Below are positions 32,321 to 40,454 of a stretch of 64,000 bases of DNA, piece by piece. A program made the translations under genes and the position numbers. The notes beneath the pieces were generated by a model. It was given only the letters and a program-made list of their open reading frames with translations, did no database searches and was not told where the DNA came from. The first letter of the stretch is position 1, and the number at the start of each line of letters is the position of its first letter. The DNA comes from Arcicella aurantiaca (GTDB lineage: Bacteria; Bacteroidota; Bacteroidia; Cytophagales; Spirosomataceae): positions 1 through 64,000 of the forward strand of contig NZ_QGGO01000018.1 of assembly GCF_003148625.1 (NCBI RefSeq), written 5' to 3'.

Positions 32321-33805
32321 TTACTTTTTATTATTGAGATTAGGTATGAAAATGTAAATAAGTCCAATCAACATAATGACAATCAGGATGTTCGCTTCAT
32401 CCTTTAAGATTTTTTTGAAATCACTTGCTTCTTCAGAAGAATCAGTGTTTTCAAGTCCATCATAAACGGATGTTTGCGTTAGGGGAGAGTCTGCCGTTTG
32501 AATAGCTTGCCCCGAAACCTCTAATTTTAAAACTGATTTTAATGTATCATATTTTTCAGTTTTGGTATTAAAATATACCCACTGAAAATATTTATCCAGT
32601 ACAAAGTTACCAGCCCGCTTTGGAATAATCTGAAAAGTGAATGATTTTGTACTAATAATTTTATTGTTTTGAGGCGTATTGATGGCATCTACTTCGGGAG
32701 GGAAGAAATCAAAAATGCTGTCATTCTTGATTTGAGGTAATTTTACATTATATCCATCTCCCATAATTTGAAGACTGTATTCTACTGATTTTCCTGTAAT
32801 GACCTTGTGTTTGTTCAGGGTTTCTCGCCATGTAAATTCCCCTACCGAAACTTCATTTTTTAACGGATGTGGAGGCAATTCTTTAGCTTTTACAGTAAAT
32901 GAACCCGTTTGAAAAGTAACATAAGTTGATTTTTTACCACCGTTTTTTTCTGGTAAAAATTTTAACAAGCGTAAACTAACAGACGGGAAAATAATCTTTT
33001 TATCATTCAAAGGATAAAATGTTGATTGGTAAAGTTTGTATTGGGTATATTGTTTCCCATTGATACTCACCTGTGCTTCTTGCACCTCAGTTATTCCGAA
33101 TGACTCCTCCCAACAGTTTTCTGGCTTGATTTTTTTGGTAATGATGGGAATTTGTGTGCTATTTTGGTCAAACTCGATTTCAGCAGTATTACTTTTTGCT
33201 ACATAAAATGCCAAAGTAACAGTGAAACCCTGACCAACATAAGGGGTAGATTTTGAAGAACTCAATGATAAAAACGCATCTTCTTTTGTGTTTAAATTGG
33301 CTAATTCTGGGCTATTTCCTTCAATAAAGTCAGTAAAATCTTCTTGATTATCGGTTGGCTTGGCAGAATTTGATTCAGTATTGTTTGCGTCTTTTTTTCC
33401 AGAAGTGACTGTTTTGCTGACTTTTATCGATAAAGCTTCTTGTTTTAAGTCTGTCCCGTTAACATTTACTTTAAAAGCAGGAATTTTAAAAACACCTTCT
33501 TTTTTTGCGGCATAATTTTGGGTAATAGTACAAGTAGCAACGGGCTGACCACTTACATACGAACGTGCAATTGATTTAGAAACACCTCTTTTTGTAAAAT
33601 TGGGAAGCTCTGGAAATTTGTATTCGGGATTGGGAGATTCACCCACAAACTTTAAAACCACTGTAACAACAAAGGGGTCTTCAAGCAAAATGTTTTTCTC
33701 TCCAATAATCAAAGAGACATCGCTGTTTTGTTGTGCTTTCGTCGATAAACACGCCAAAAGACAAAAAAATATTAAAATATTTATGTAATAATTTCTAAAT
33801 TTCAC
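32321..33805 (-). CDS. batD: BatD-like protein
   Basis: A 494-residue protein. It starts at GTG with signal peptide MKFRNYYINILIFFCLLACL and ends in a C-terminal membrane helix (EANILIVIMLIGLIYIFIPN). Two to three beta-sandwich repeats fill the rest, with the typical openings DVSLIIGEKNILLEDPFVVT and FLSLSSSKSTPYVGQGFTVT. This is the layout of BatD of the Bat (Bacteroides aerotolerance) operon. BatA-C are not in the window, so it is a stand-alone copy. Confidence 0.82.
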   Translation of the reverse strand: MKFRNYYINILIFFCLLACLSTKAQQNSDVSLIIGEKNILLEDPFVVTVVLKFVGESPNPEYKFPELPNFTKRGVSKSIARSYVSGQPVATCTITQNYAAKKEGVFKIPAFKVNVNGTDLKQEALSIKVSKTVTSGKKDANNTESNSAKPTDNQEDFTDFIEGNSPELANLNTKEDAFLSLSSSKSTPYVGQGFTVTLAFYVAKSNTAEIEFDQNSTQIPIITKKIKPENCWEESFGITEVQEAQVSINGKQYTQYKLYQSTFYPLNDKKIIFPSVSLRLLKFLPEKNGGKKSTYVTFQTGSFTVKAKELPPHPLKNEVSVGEFTWRETLNKHKVITGKSVEYSLQIMGDGYNVKLPQIKNDSIFDFFPPEVDAINTPQNNKIISTKSFTFQIIPKRAGNFVLDKYFQWVYFNTKTEKYDTLKSVLKLEVSGQAIQTADSPLTQTSVYDGLENTDSSEEASDFKKILKDEANILIVIMLIGLIYIFIPNLNNKK

Positions 33806-33983
33806 CGTTGTTTCTGATGTTCATTCAAATAGAGTAAATACGTTTGTTTAATTTATCGGAAATGGATTTATGAAAAATTAACACTGAATTATCTATTAGT
33901 GCTTGATAATCAGAATTTTATCTTTTATTTTTAAACCGTTAAACAAAATTAATCCTTCCCCTCTTAAAAACACATTTAAAGCT

Positions 33984-34208
33984 ATGACAACTTTAAATTA
34001 CGTCAAAGTTATATTGGAAAAAGTTAGCTTCGATGCAAAATTATTCGAGAAAGAGTTAAGAAAAGCAATTAAGACCTTAGTAGTTGAAGAAATTAAAGAA
34101 TTAAGGGCTTGGTGTTCGGAACAATTTGGCAAAATGTACAATCAAGTGATTGATAAATGTTTTAGTCGAATTCGTAGAAAAAAGGTTGACGTCGCAATTG
34201 CCAGTTAG
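33984..34208 (+). CDS. small conserved helical protein, 74 aa
   Basis: Start at ATG 33984 gives MTTLNYVKVILEKVSFDAKL and ends RIRRKKVDVAIAS. Charged helical segments (FEKELRKAIKTLVVEEIKEL) and a Cys pair separated by 18 residues. I recognise the type as a short conserved Bacteroidota protein without known function. The upstream 27 codons are unlike coding sequence. A terminator follows. Confidence 0.7.
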   Translation: MTTLNYVKVILEKVSFDAKLFEKELRKAIKTLVVEEIKELRAWCSEQFGKMYNQVIDKCFSRIRRKKVDVAIAS

Positions 34209-34256
34209 AGATTTTCTTTCTCCACAAAATTTATTTTAATCATTAAGAATACCTTG

Positions 34257-34288
34257 AAAGACCTTCATTTGTGTGAAGGTCTTTTTTT
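34257..34288 (+). terminator. intrinsic terminator
   Basis: AAAGACCTTCA TTTGTG TGAAGGTCTTT and a T-run of seven. Between here and the HNH gene (34289-34519) no gene is seen. Confidence 0.88.
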
Positions 34289-34519
34289 ATGGACTTTTAA
34301 ATATAAAATGACCTTGTTGCTATTTTATAAGTGATTCTATAAACTTCTGATTAACAAAATATTAAGGAAAACAAAAATGTTTAATCTTGCGTTATTCTTA
34401 AAAGATTTATCAGTAATTTAGTTAGACAATAAAAAGGAATATTTTGAAACGATTTGAGAAAAAGGAATAATGATTTAGTGTAACGTTAAACTGTGCATTG
34501 GCACTTAAATTACTACATT

Positions 34520-35041
34520 ATGAGTCGGAAAGTTTTAGTTTTAAATCAAGATTATAGTGCCTTAACGGTTTGTTCTATTCCCAAAGCATTTTTATTAGTC
34601 TTTCTGAAAAAAGCTGATTTAGTTGCCGAATCTGCTACGGAGCAATTGCGTAGCGTTTCCCAATCCTTTCCGATGCCTTCTGTCATTCGTCTTCATCGTT
34701 ATGTTTATTTGCCGTACAAAGGGGTGATGTTGTCTCGACAAAATATTTTTAGACGAGACGGAGGACAATGTCAATATTGTGGAAAAACCGAAGATTTAAC
34801 GCTCGACCATGTTTTGCCGAAATCAAGAGGAGGGAGGACTTCTTGGGATAACCTCACAACGGCTTGTAAACGCTGTAATTCTCGTAAAGGCGACCTTACT
34901 CCAGAAGAAGCAAATATGCCTTTAAATGTGAAACCTTATAAACCTTCTTTCGTGATGTTTTTGAGAGATTTTGGAGGAAGTATAGAAAATAGTTGGGTGC
35001 CGTTTTTGGGCAAAAAGAAGGAGAAAACTTTGGTAGAATAA
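34520..35041 (+). CDS. HNH endonuclease
   Basis: A 173-residue protein. Residues 1-70 (MSRKVLVLNQDYSALTVCSI) form the N-terminal domain usual in this widespread family. Residues about 85-135 hold the HNH finger: CQYCGK, LDHVLPKSRGG, DNLTTACKRCNSRKG, with zinc Cys pairs and the catalytic DH. It is a chromosomally conserved HNH protein in Bacteroidota rather than a homing enzyme, and its role is unknown. Confidence 0.9.
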   Translation: MSRKVLVLNQDYSALTVCSIPKAFLLVFLKKADLVAESATEQLRSVSQSFPMPSVIRLHRYVYLPYKGVMLSRQNIFRRDGGQCQYCGKTEDLTLDHVLPKSRGGRTSWDNLTTACKRCNSRKGDLTPEEANMPLNVKPYKPSFVMFLRDFGGSIENSWVPFLGKKKEKTLVE

Positions 35042-35048
35042 TGGTTTA

Positions 35049-35106
35049 GTAGTGGCGAATAGCATTCGCCAGATTTATACCAAAGGCGAATGCTATTCGT
35101 CACTAC
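35049..35106. repeat. REP-like inverted pair, GGCGAATAGC type
   Basis: GTAGTGGCGAATAGCATTCG followed by CC on the plus strand, and on the minus strand GTAGTGACGAATAGCATTCG followed by CC. Both arms carry the GTAG head, with 16 bases between. Confidence 0.85.
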
Positions 35107-35129
35107 TTTGCCATCACAAATTATCAAAT

Positions 35130-35642
35130 CTAAATTTTCTTTTTATATAAAGGAACAGTGCTGCATGGCTCGCCAAACATTAATGATTGCACGACGGGCT
35201 GTAAAAGTCTTGTGATTTCAACATAAGCTGCCGTTGGAACGGGTACTTTTGAACATCCTTTCACTACAACTCTTGCTCCACGATAATCTTCTATGTTTAC
35301 TTTTTGAAGAGCGTCAAAAAACAATTTGTTTTCTAATTCTTCTAACGACCCAAAAACTACGGAATTTGCCACAGGTTGAAGTTTCGTAGTCAAAAGCATA
35401 TATGCCCATGTGGGAACAATGGCATCTTCTGAACAGGTAATGGCAATGTTTTTCCCTGCGTATTGCGACCAGTCATGAGTTTTGAGGAAATCTCTAAAGT
35501 CTTTTTCTTTCAAAATCATTCCCATGAACAAATTATCTTTTAGGTCATAAACAATTCGTTCTCCTTTGTCGTAAAGGTCTTCTAAATCAAAAGTGATAAG
35601 TCCGCTATTAGCGACTTTATTGATGATTAATTCTTCTTCCAT
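35130..35642 (-). CDS. DUF2480 family protein
   Basis: A 170-residue cytoplasmic protein of a family found nearly only in Bacteroidota. Conserved pieces: GLITFDLEDLYDKGERIVYD, CSEDAIVPTWAYMLL and VKGCSKVPVPTAAYVEITRL. Function unknown. It is 3 bases from the end of the toxin gene upstream on the same strand. Confidence 0.85.
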   Translation of the reverse strand: MEEELIINKVANSGLITFDLEDLYDKGERIVYDLKDNLFMGMILKEKDFRDFLKTHDWSQYAGKNIAITCSEDAIVPTWAYMLLTTKLQPVANSVVFGSLEELENKLFFDALQKVNIEDYRGARVVVKGCSKVPVPTAAYVEITRLLQPVVQSLMFGEPCSTVPLYKKKI

Positions 35643-35645
35643 TTT

Positions 35646-35975
35646 TTAAGCCTCAATAGCTTCTAATAATTCTTCGAGTTCTCCATTTTCAAGGCTTTCT
35701 CTATCCGATTTGTCATAAACAGTAAGTAGATAAACATCTTCTTGACTGATATGAACATAAGTAATTACCCTTGCACCTCCTGATTTGCCTTTTTTCTTGG
35801 ACTCGATTTTAAGTCGAATTTTATAGCATGATTTTCCTAAATTATCGCCTTGCATTGGATTTTCCTCCAAATCTTCAATTAACTTTATTAAATCCGTTTT
35901 GAATGAAGCATATCTTTTGGAGAGCCGTTTTGCATCTTTTTGGAATCTATCCGATAATGAAATATTATAACTCAT
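35646..35975 (-). CDS. RelE/HigB-like toxin, long type
   Basis: A 109-residue RelE superfamily protein of the longer subtype: FQKDAKRLSKRYASFKTDLI, then SCYKIRLKIESKKKGKSGGA and the end YVHISQEDVYLLTVYDKSD. The module at 39856-40191 encodes a clear relative sharing KSGGARxITYV. It lies downstream of its antitoxin and overlaps it by 11 bases. Confidence 0.85.
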   Translation of the reverse strand: MSYNISLSDRFQKDAKRLSKRYASFKTDLIKLIEDLEENPMQGDNLGKSCYKIRLKIESKKKGKSGGARVITYVHISQEDVYLLTVYDKSDRESLENGELEELLEAIEA

Positions 35976-36195
35976 TGATAAATTCTCGTGCAGATTTAAG
36001 CTTTATTTTTCTTTTTTTAGCTAAGTTTACTTCTTCAATTGCCTCTTTTAGACCTTTTAAAATTTGTTCTTTTGAAGGTTCATCATCCATTAAAATTGAG
36101 GCAAGTTCAGCCCGTTCTTTTTTAGGGAGTTGTCTCGCTAATTCTACCAATTGATAGAATGATAGTGATAAATTGACATTTAATGATGTTTGCAT
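35965..36195 (-). CDS. antitoxin of the long RelE-like module
   Basis: A 76-residue protein with a helical N-terminus (LNVNLSLSFYQLVELARQLP) and a Lys-rich C-terminus (KKRKIKLKSAREFINEL). Fits antitoxins partnering the YoeB/RelE-like long toxins. It is unrelated in its N-terminus to the antitoxin at 40184-40399, though the toxins are related. Confidence 0.75.
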   Translation of the reverse strand: MQTSLNVNLSLSFYQLVELARQLPKKERAELASILMDDEPSKEQILKGLKEAIEEVNLAKKRKIKLKSAREFINEL

Positions 36196-36251
36196 GGCAA
36201 TAATTTTTTATTCAATATTACAAAAAATAAAACGAAATAATTACCTTAATT

Positions 36252-36935
36252 CTACGCTTTTTTAGGCTGTGTTCCCACAAAATCTTTCAAATAAAAAGGC
36301 TCGAAAGTCACAACGTTTTCAAATAACGATTTTTCAAACGAATTGGTTGCCAAAACACCCACCGTTTTTGCCGAAGGCGTAATGTCCGTTTTTAAGAAAA
36401 TAGCATTTTTATGGGTTATTTTCTCTTGACATTTAGCTGCTCCATCACCAAAGAAAACAATTTTCTTTTGTTCAAAAATGTCACTAAAAGAATCTTCATC
36501 AATAATTTTCGCCTCCGTTTCTGAAATGGTATTCATTTGGTTATCAATAATTTGACAATAAACTTCCATTCTCCGTGCGTCAATCATTGGACAAAGTAAA
36601 TGCGATTCATCATAAAAATTTTTTACTTGCAATGCCATCGCCTCCAAAGTGTTTACAGAAATTAGTGGTTTGTCGAGAGCAAAGCAAAAACCTTTTGCAG
36701 TGGATACGCCAATGCGTAAACCTGTGTAAGAACCAGGACCTTTAGCAACGGCAATGGCATCTAATTGATTAAGTGAAAAACCTCCATGATTTACGACATT
36801 TTCGCATAAAGTCGTGAGCATTCCAGAATGTGATTTTTCTGCAAATAATTCGCTAATAGCCAGTAAGTTACCATCTTGATGAAGAGCTACTGAACAAACT
36901 TTTGTGGAGGTATCTATACTAAGAATTAAAGACAT
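36252..36935 (-). CDS. tsaB: tRNA threonylcarbamoyladenosine biosynthesis protein TsaB
   Basis: A 227-residue protein of the ASKHA fold: SLILSIDTSTKVCSVAL at the start and AVAKGPGSYTGLRIGVSTAK at residues 64-83, the TsaB signature. Works with TsaC, TsaD and TsaE to make t6A37 in tRNA. It lacks the catalytic metal site of TsaD, as expected. Confidence 0.95.
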   Translation of the reverse strand: MSLILSIDTSTKVCSVALHQDGNLLAISELFAEKSHSGMLTTLCENVVNHGGFSLNQLDAIAVAKGPGSYTGLRIGVSTAKGFCFALDKPLISVNTLEAMALQVKNFYDESHLLCPMIDARRMEVYCQIIDNQMNTISETEAKIIDEDSFSDIFEQKKIVFFGDGAAKCQEKITHKNAIFLKTDITPSAKTVGVLATNSFEKSLFENVVTFEPFYLKDFVGTQPKKA

Positions 36936-36984
36936 ATTTTAATTTCGTATTGTTGGTAAGATTTTCGTCTGAATTTGGATTCGT

Positions 36985-37070
36985 AGTATTAGAGGATTTT
37001 AGGATTGAATTTGAAAAGACATAATCCTAAAAATCCCTTAATCTCATTAATCCAAGTTCAGACAAAAATA
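36985..37070. repeat. intergenic inverted repeat, GTCTGAAT type
   Basis: GTCTGAATTTGGATTCG at 36991 and, at the other end, ATTAATCCAAGTTCAGAC, with inner phrases AGGATTTTAGGATT and AATCCTAAAAATCC. A palindromic element between tsaB and the protease gene. Confidence 0.7.
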
Positions 37071-37096
37071 TTTCACAAAATTACACCCAAAGCCAT

Positions 37097-37140
37097 CAAA
37101 TAAAAATAGCGACCGATTTCTCAGTCGCTATTTTTATTTG
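37097..37140 (-). terminator. strong terminator of the protease gene
   Basis: Perfect 17-bp stem CAAATAAAAATAGCGAC with a 10-base loop, starting 11 bases past the stop codon. Confidence 0.88.
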
Positions 37141-37151
37141 ATATTCATCTT

Positions 37152-38819
37152 TTACTTATTTCCTTTCAAAATAGCATTGTAGCGATTCATATCTCCAAAC
37201 AATTTTAATGCTGCTTGAATTTCTGGGTCTTTTGCAAAAGATTGCTCACGAGTGCCTTTTTGTAAGTAATAATGAACGATAATTTCTTGCTCCAAAGCAG
37301 TCTTGATTTCATCCTTAAATTTCATCATATCCGCTTCTTTATTATGTGATAATTTTGAACGGAGTGCCTTCAATTGCTCCGAAACATTATCGTAATATCG
37401 TTCCTTCTTAGCAGATGCTTCTAAAAGATTTAAGTCTTTTTCTGCTTGCGTTGTATAGTCAAATTCTTGAGAAGATGCCCATTTTACAAACTCATTATAC
37501 TCAGCATCTGAAATTTCAAAATCCTTTGCTGCCTTAATAGTTGGATGGTCAAAGTGATATTTGATAGCATAGTCAAATAATACATATTTGTTTGACAATG
37601 AAAGTGTTACTGCTGCTGGGGCAGGTTTGTCAACCTCAATGTCTGGTAAAACGCCACCGCCATCATAAACCGTTCTTCCGCTCTTTTTAGTTTTAAAAGG
37701 ACGCTTCAATGAATCTGGTAATTTACCAACGCTACCGTCTGGATTACGATGTGCATAATCAATCGCTTGAATACATCGTCCGCTTGGAATATAGTATTTT
37801 GCGGTGGTAACTTTTAGCTTAGTATTATACGTTAGGTCACGAGTAACTTGTACCAAACCTTTACCATAAGTACGTTGTCCAATCAAAACGCCACGGTCAT
37901 AATCTTGAATTACACCCGAGACAATTTCCGCCGCCGAAGCACTACGAGAGTTAGTTAAAACAGTAATTGGCATTTCGGTATCCATTGCAGGATTTAGTCC
38001 TGTGTAAGTCTTATTCCATTCTTGAACCTTTCCCTTTGTCGAAACAATTTCTGACTCTTTTGGTAAGAAAACATTACAAATATCAACCGCCATGTTCAAT
38101 AATCCACCTGGATTTTCACGAAGGTCAAGCACCAATTTCTTCATGCCTTTTGCTTTTAAATCAGTAAAAGCCTGACGCACTTCTTTGGATGCCGTTCCCG
38201 TAAAATCCTTCAAATCAATGTAGCCAACTTCGTCGTTAATCATGCCATAGTAAGGAACATTTTTCATTTTTACGACATCACGAGTAACTGAAATATCTTC
38301 TAATTTATCCGTTCCGTAACGTTTTACGGTCAATTTTACGGAAGTTCCTGTTTGCCCTTTAATCAATTTTCCGGGGTCGATACCTTTTTTAGATTTCAAA
38401 TCAACGCCATCAACTTTCACGATTTCATCGCCAATTTTCAAACCTGATTTTTCGGCAGGTGTTCCTTCGTCAATTAGCATCACCACGATACGTCCGTTAC
38501 GGTTGCCTGTTACGATACCGATACCGTTGTATTTGCCCGTTGTCATGGTCATATAATCCTCAATATCGTCTTCGGCATAATAGACGGTATAAGGGTCAAA
38601 CGACTTCAACATCGCATCAATAGACGTTTTGATGGTCTTATTCGGGTTAATTTCATCTACATAATAACGATTCAATTCCTTGAAAAGCGTAGCGTAAATA
38701 TCCAAATTTTTAGCAATATCAAAGAAACGTTCCCCTGGGTCAGAGAAGGATGCCAACGATAGTCCCACAACCGTTATTCCAGTGACTATTAGGGTTTTAG
38801 TGTATTTTTTTATATTCAT
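37152..38819 (-). CDS. C-terminal processing peptidase, S41 family
   Basis: A 555-residue secreted protease with signal anchor MNIKKYTKTLIVTGITVVGL. PDZ domain at residues about 85-165 (GIGIVTGNRNGRIVVMLIDE). The catalytic Ser is in LTNSRSASAAEIVSG and the Lys in GQRTYGKGLVQVTRD, the Ser/Lys dyad of CtpA/Prc proteases. A C-terminal helical region of about 200 residues is long for CtpA and closer to Prc-type enzymes. It begins 4 bases after a 51-aa gene. Confidence 0.93.
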   Translation of the reverse strand: MNIKKYTKTLIVTGITVVGLSLASFSDPGERFFDIAKNLDIYATLFKELNRYYVDEINPNKTIKTSIDAMLKSFDPYTVYYAEDDIEDYMTMTTGKYNGIGIVTGNRNGRIVVMLIDEGTPAEKSGLKIGDEIVKVDGVDLKSKKGIDPGKLIKGQTGTSVKLTVKRYGTDKLEDISVTRDVVKMKNVPYYGMINDEVGYIDLKDFTGTASKEVRQAFTDLKAKGMKKLVLDLRENPGGLLNMAVDICNVFLPKESEIVSTKGKVQEWNKTYTGLNPAMDTEMPITVLTNSRSASAAEIVSGVIQDYDRGVLIGQRTYGKGLVQVTRDLTYNTKLKVTTAKYYIPSGRCIQAIDYAHRNPDGSVGKLPDSLKRPFKTKKSGRTVYDGGGVLPDIEVDKPAPAAVTLSLSNKYVLFDYAIKYHFDHPTIKAAKDFEISDAEYNEFVKWASSQEFDYTTQAEKDLNLLEASAKKERYYDNVSEQLKALRSKLSHNKEADMMKFKDEIKTALEQEIIVHYYLQKGTREQSFAKDPEIQAALKLFGDMNRYNAILKGNK

Positions 38820-38823
38820 TTTA

Positions 38824-38979
38824 TTACGCTTTAAGCATTGATACCATTTTGTTCATGTCAACTTTTTTAAGAAATTCTTTGGCAACATTGTGTTTTGCAT
38901 CAAAGGCTTCTTCGACCGTTTTATAAGTCTTAATATCTTTGTCTTTTTTATTAATTGCTGTTGTTTTCATCATTTTCAT
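38824..38979 (-). CDS. small protein upstream of the protease gene, 51 aa
   Basis: ATG 38979 to TAA 38824, product MKMMKTTAINKKDKDIKTYK ... FLKKVDMNKMVSMLKA. Hydrophilic, mostly helical, Lys-rich, no signal. Ends 4 bases before the protease start, so the two are probably co-translated. Too short to be listed by length cut-offs. Family unknown. Confidence 0.6.
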   Translation of the reverse strand: MKMMKTTAINKKDKDIKTYKTVEEAFDAKHNVAKEFLKKVDMNKMVSMLKA

Positions 38980-38999
38980 TAACCTCAAAACCCCGAATT

Positions 39000-39572
39000 T
39001 CAAATTTCAGTTTCCTGACAATCAACCAGATTTCTCACAAACTCTTCAAAATTCTTAGCTAAAAAAATGGTTTCATTTACCTCTGGATCAAAATATACAA
39101 CTTCTGGCTCTCCATTATTATCACATTTTGAATAATCAAACATAACTACTTCAAATCCTCCTGATGTTTCACAAAAATAAATACCTGTATTTGGAAGATG
39201 CCATTCACTAATTCTGTATTTTGCTCCCATTGGACCACAAATAGAACAATTTTTCTCTCTGCCAATTGCAGCAAAATCAGAAACAAGTATGTGACTACTT
39301 ACCCACGTCGTTGATTTTTCAATTGGGTAACAACATTTTTGAAGGCTACCTCCATTTTGAACTCTCATAAATTCAATGTAAGATTCAGGAAGTTTATAGC
39401 CAAGTTCTTGTTCGATTGATTCAATTAGTTCATTTGTTGGGTATTCTTCTGTATATGTTTCAATCAAAAAAATATCACTCCAAAAATTTTCAAAATCAAA
39501 ATCTTTAAAAATTTGTAACCCGTTGTTGGACATAGAGTTTTGATACATTTCTTCTTTGTTAATGTTATCCAT
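39000..39572 (-). CDS. SMI1/KNR4 (SUKH) family immunity-like protein
   Basis: A 190-residue protein starting MDNINKEEMYQNS. Conserved SUKH features: LIESIEQELGYKLPESYIEF followed by MRVQNGG, and near the C-terminus IFLAKNFEEFVRNLVD. SUKH proteins neutralise nuclease toxins of contact-dependent systems, and the two Cys (SLQKCC, KNCSICG) are extra. No toxin gene is next to it, so it may be an orphan immunity gene. ATG 39572 chosen, as upstream codons look non-coding. Confidence 0.82.
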   Translation of the reverse strand: MDNINKEEMYQNSMSNNGLQIFKDFDFENFWSDIFLIETYTEEYPTNELIESIEQELGYKLPESYIEFMRVQNGGSLQKCCYPIEKSTTWVSSHILVSDFAAIGREKNCSICGPMGAKYRISEWHLPNTGIYFCETSGGFEVVMFDYSKCDNNGEPEVVYFDPEVNETIFLAKNFEEFVRNLVDCQETEI

Positions 39573-39670
39573 CCCGCCGTCGTTTGGTATTTTCACCAAC
39601 CACACTATTGCCGTTGATTTCTATGACAAAATCAAGGAGAAGTTATCGGAATTTTCATATTTTTCTATTT

Positions 39671-39762
39671 CCTCGGCTGGTAGCTCCCCGTCCTTTGGTC
39701 GTGTGTCGTCCTATTTACTCGGCTGGTAGGTAGCTCTCCGTCCCGTGGTCGTATGTCCTCAC
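39671..39762. repeat. GC-rich tandem repeat, two imperfect copies
   Basis: CTCGGCTGGTAGCTCCCCGT followed by CCTTTGGTCGTGTGTCG is repeated as CTCGGCTGGTAGGTAGCTCT then CCGTCCCGTGGTCGTATGTC about 47 bases later. The block is clearly more GC-rich than its surroundings. No gene fits the gap 39606-39855. Confidence 0.7.
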
Positions 39763-39855
39763 CAACTACTCTTGCGTAAGCAACTCGCTAATTAGGTTTT
39801 GTTGTAATTTATTGGTATTCAAGTGTTTATGTTTGTTGCGTGTCTAAAAAACATT

Positions 39856-40191
39856 TTACTCCAAATCATCTCTAACTTCTTTTACCAATTTTTTAATATC
39901 ATTATCTTTAATGGTCGATATTTCCGATTTATCATAAATACTTACAAGATAAACTTCTTTTTGTTCGGTAACAACGTAGGTGATTATCCTTGCACCACCA
40001 CTTTTACCACTATTTTTACTTTCAATAGCAAGTCTAATTTTGTAGGTGTTGTTACCCAAATCTGTTCCCTGAGAAGGGTTTTCTGATAAAGAACTTTCAA
40101 ATTCAATTAGTTCGCTAACCAAAGATTTGTATTTCTTTTTGAGTTTTTTAACTTGTCGTAAAAACCTTGGTGTAGGGATAACATCAAACAT
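39856..40191 (-). CDS. RelE/HigB-like toxin, long type
   Basis: A 111-residue relative of the toxin at 35646-35975: PTPRFLRQVKKLKKKYKSLV, NNTYKIRLAIESKNSGKSGG and RIITYVVTEQKEVYLVSIYD. It overlaps its antitoxin by 8 bases. The strand order (antitoxin first) is the usual one. Confidence 0.85.
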   Translation of the reverse strand: MFDVIPTPRFLRQVKKLKKKYKSLVSELIEFESSLSENPSQGTDLGNNTYKIRLAIESKNSGKSGGARIITYVVTEQKEVYLVSIYDKSEISTIKDNDIKKLVKEVRDDLE

Positions 40192-40399
40192 TAAACGCTT
40201 CTTTTAAAGATATTTTCTTTAATTTTCCTTGTTGCATTTTTTTTATTTCACCAAATGATGCTTTTAAGTCTCGTTTTACCTTTAAAAGTTGCTCGTATTT
40301 ACTGAATTTTTCTTGTAGAGAATTCCAATCTTCTATTGGTATTTGGACTAATTTACGTCCTGTGGTATCTGTAATATATTGAATATGTGATGTAAGCAT
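40184..40399 (-). CDS. antitoxin of the 39.9 kb module
   Basis: A 71-residue protein, MLTSHIQYITDTTGRKLVQI followed by PIEDWNSLQEKFSKYEQLLK. The start is related to the antitoxin at 9621-9824, whose toxin is of the short RelE type. The C-terminal helix differs. Confidence 0.78.
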   Translation of the reverse strand: MLTSHIQYITDTTGRKLVQIPIEDWNSLQEKFSKYEQLLKVKRDLKASFGEIKKMQQGKLKKISLKEAFNV

Positions 40400-40454
40400 T
40401 TTCTTGTTTTTATAATATTTAACGCAAAATCAAATACGATATTTCAATCAAAAA

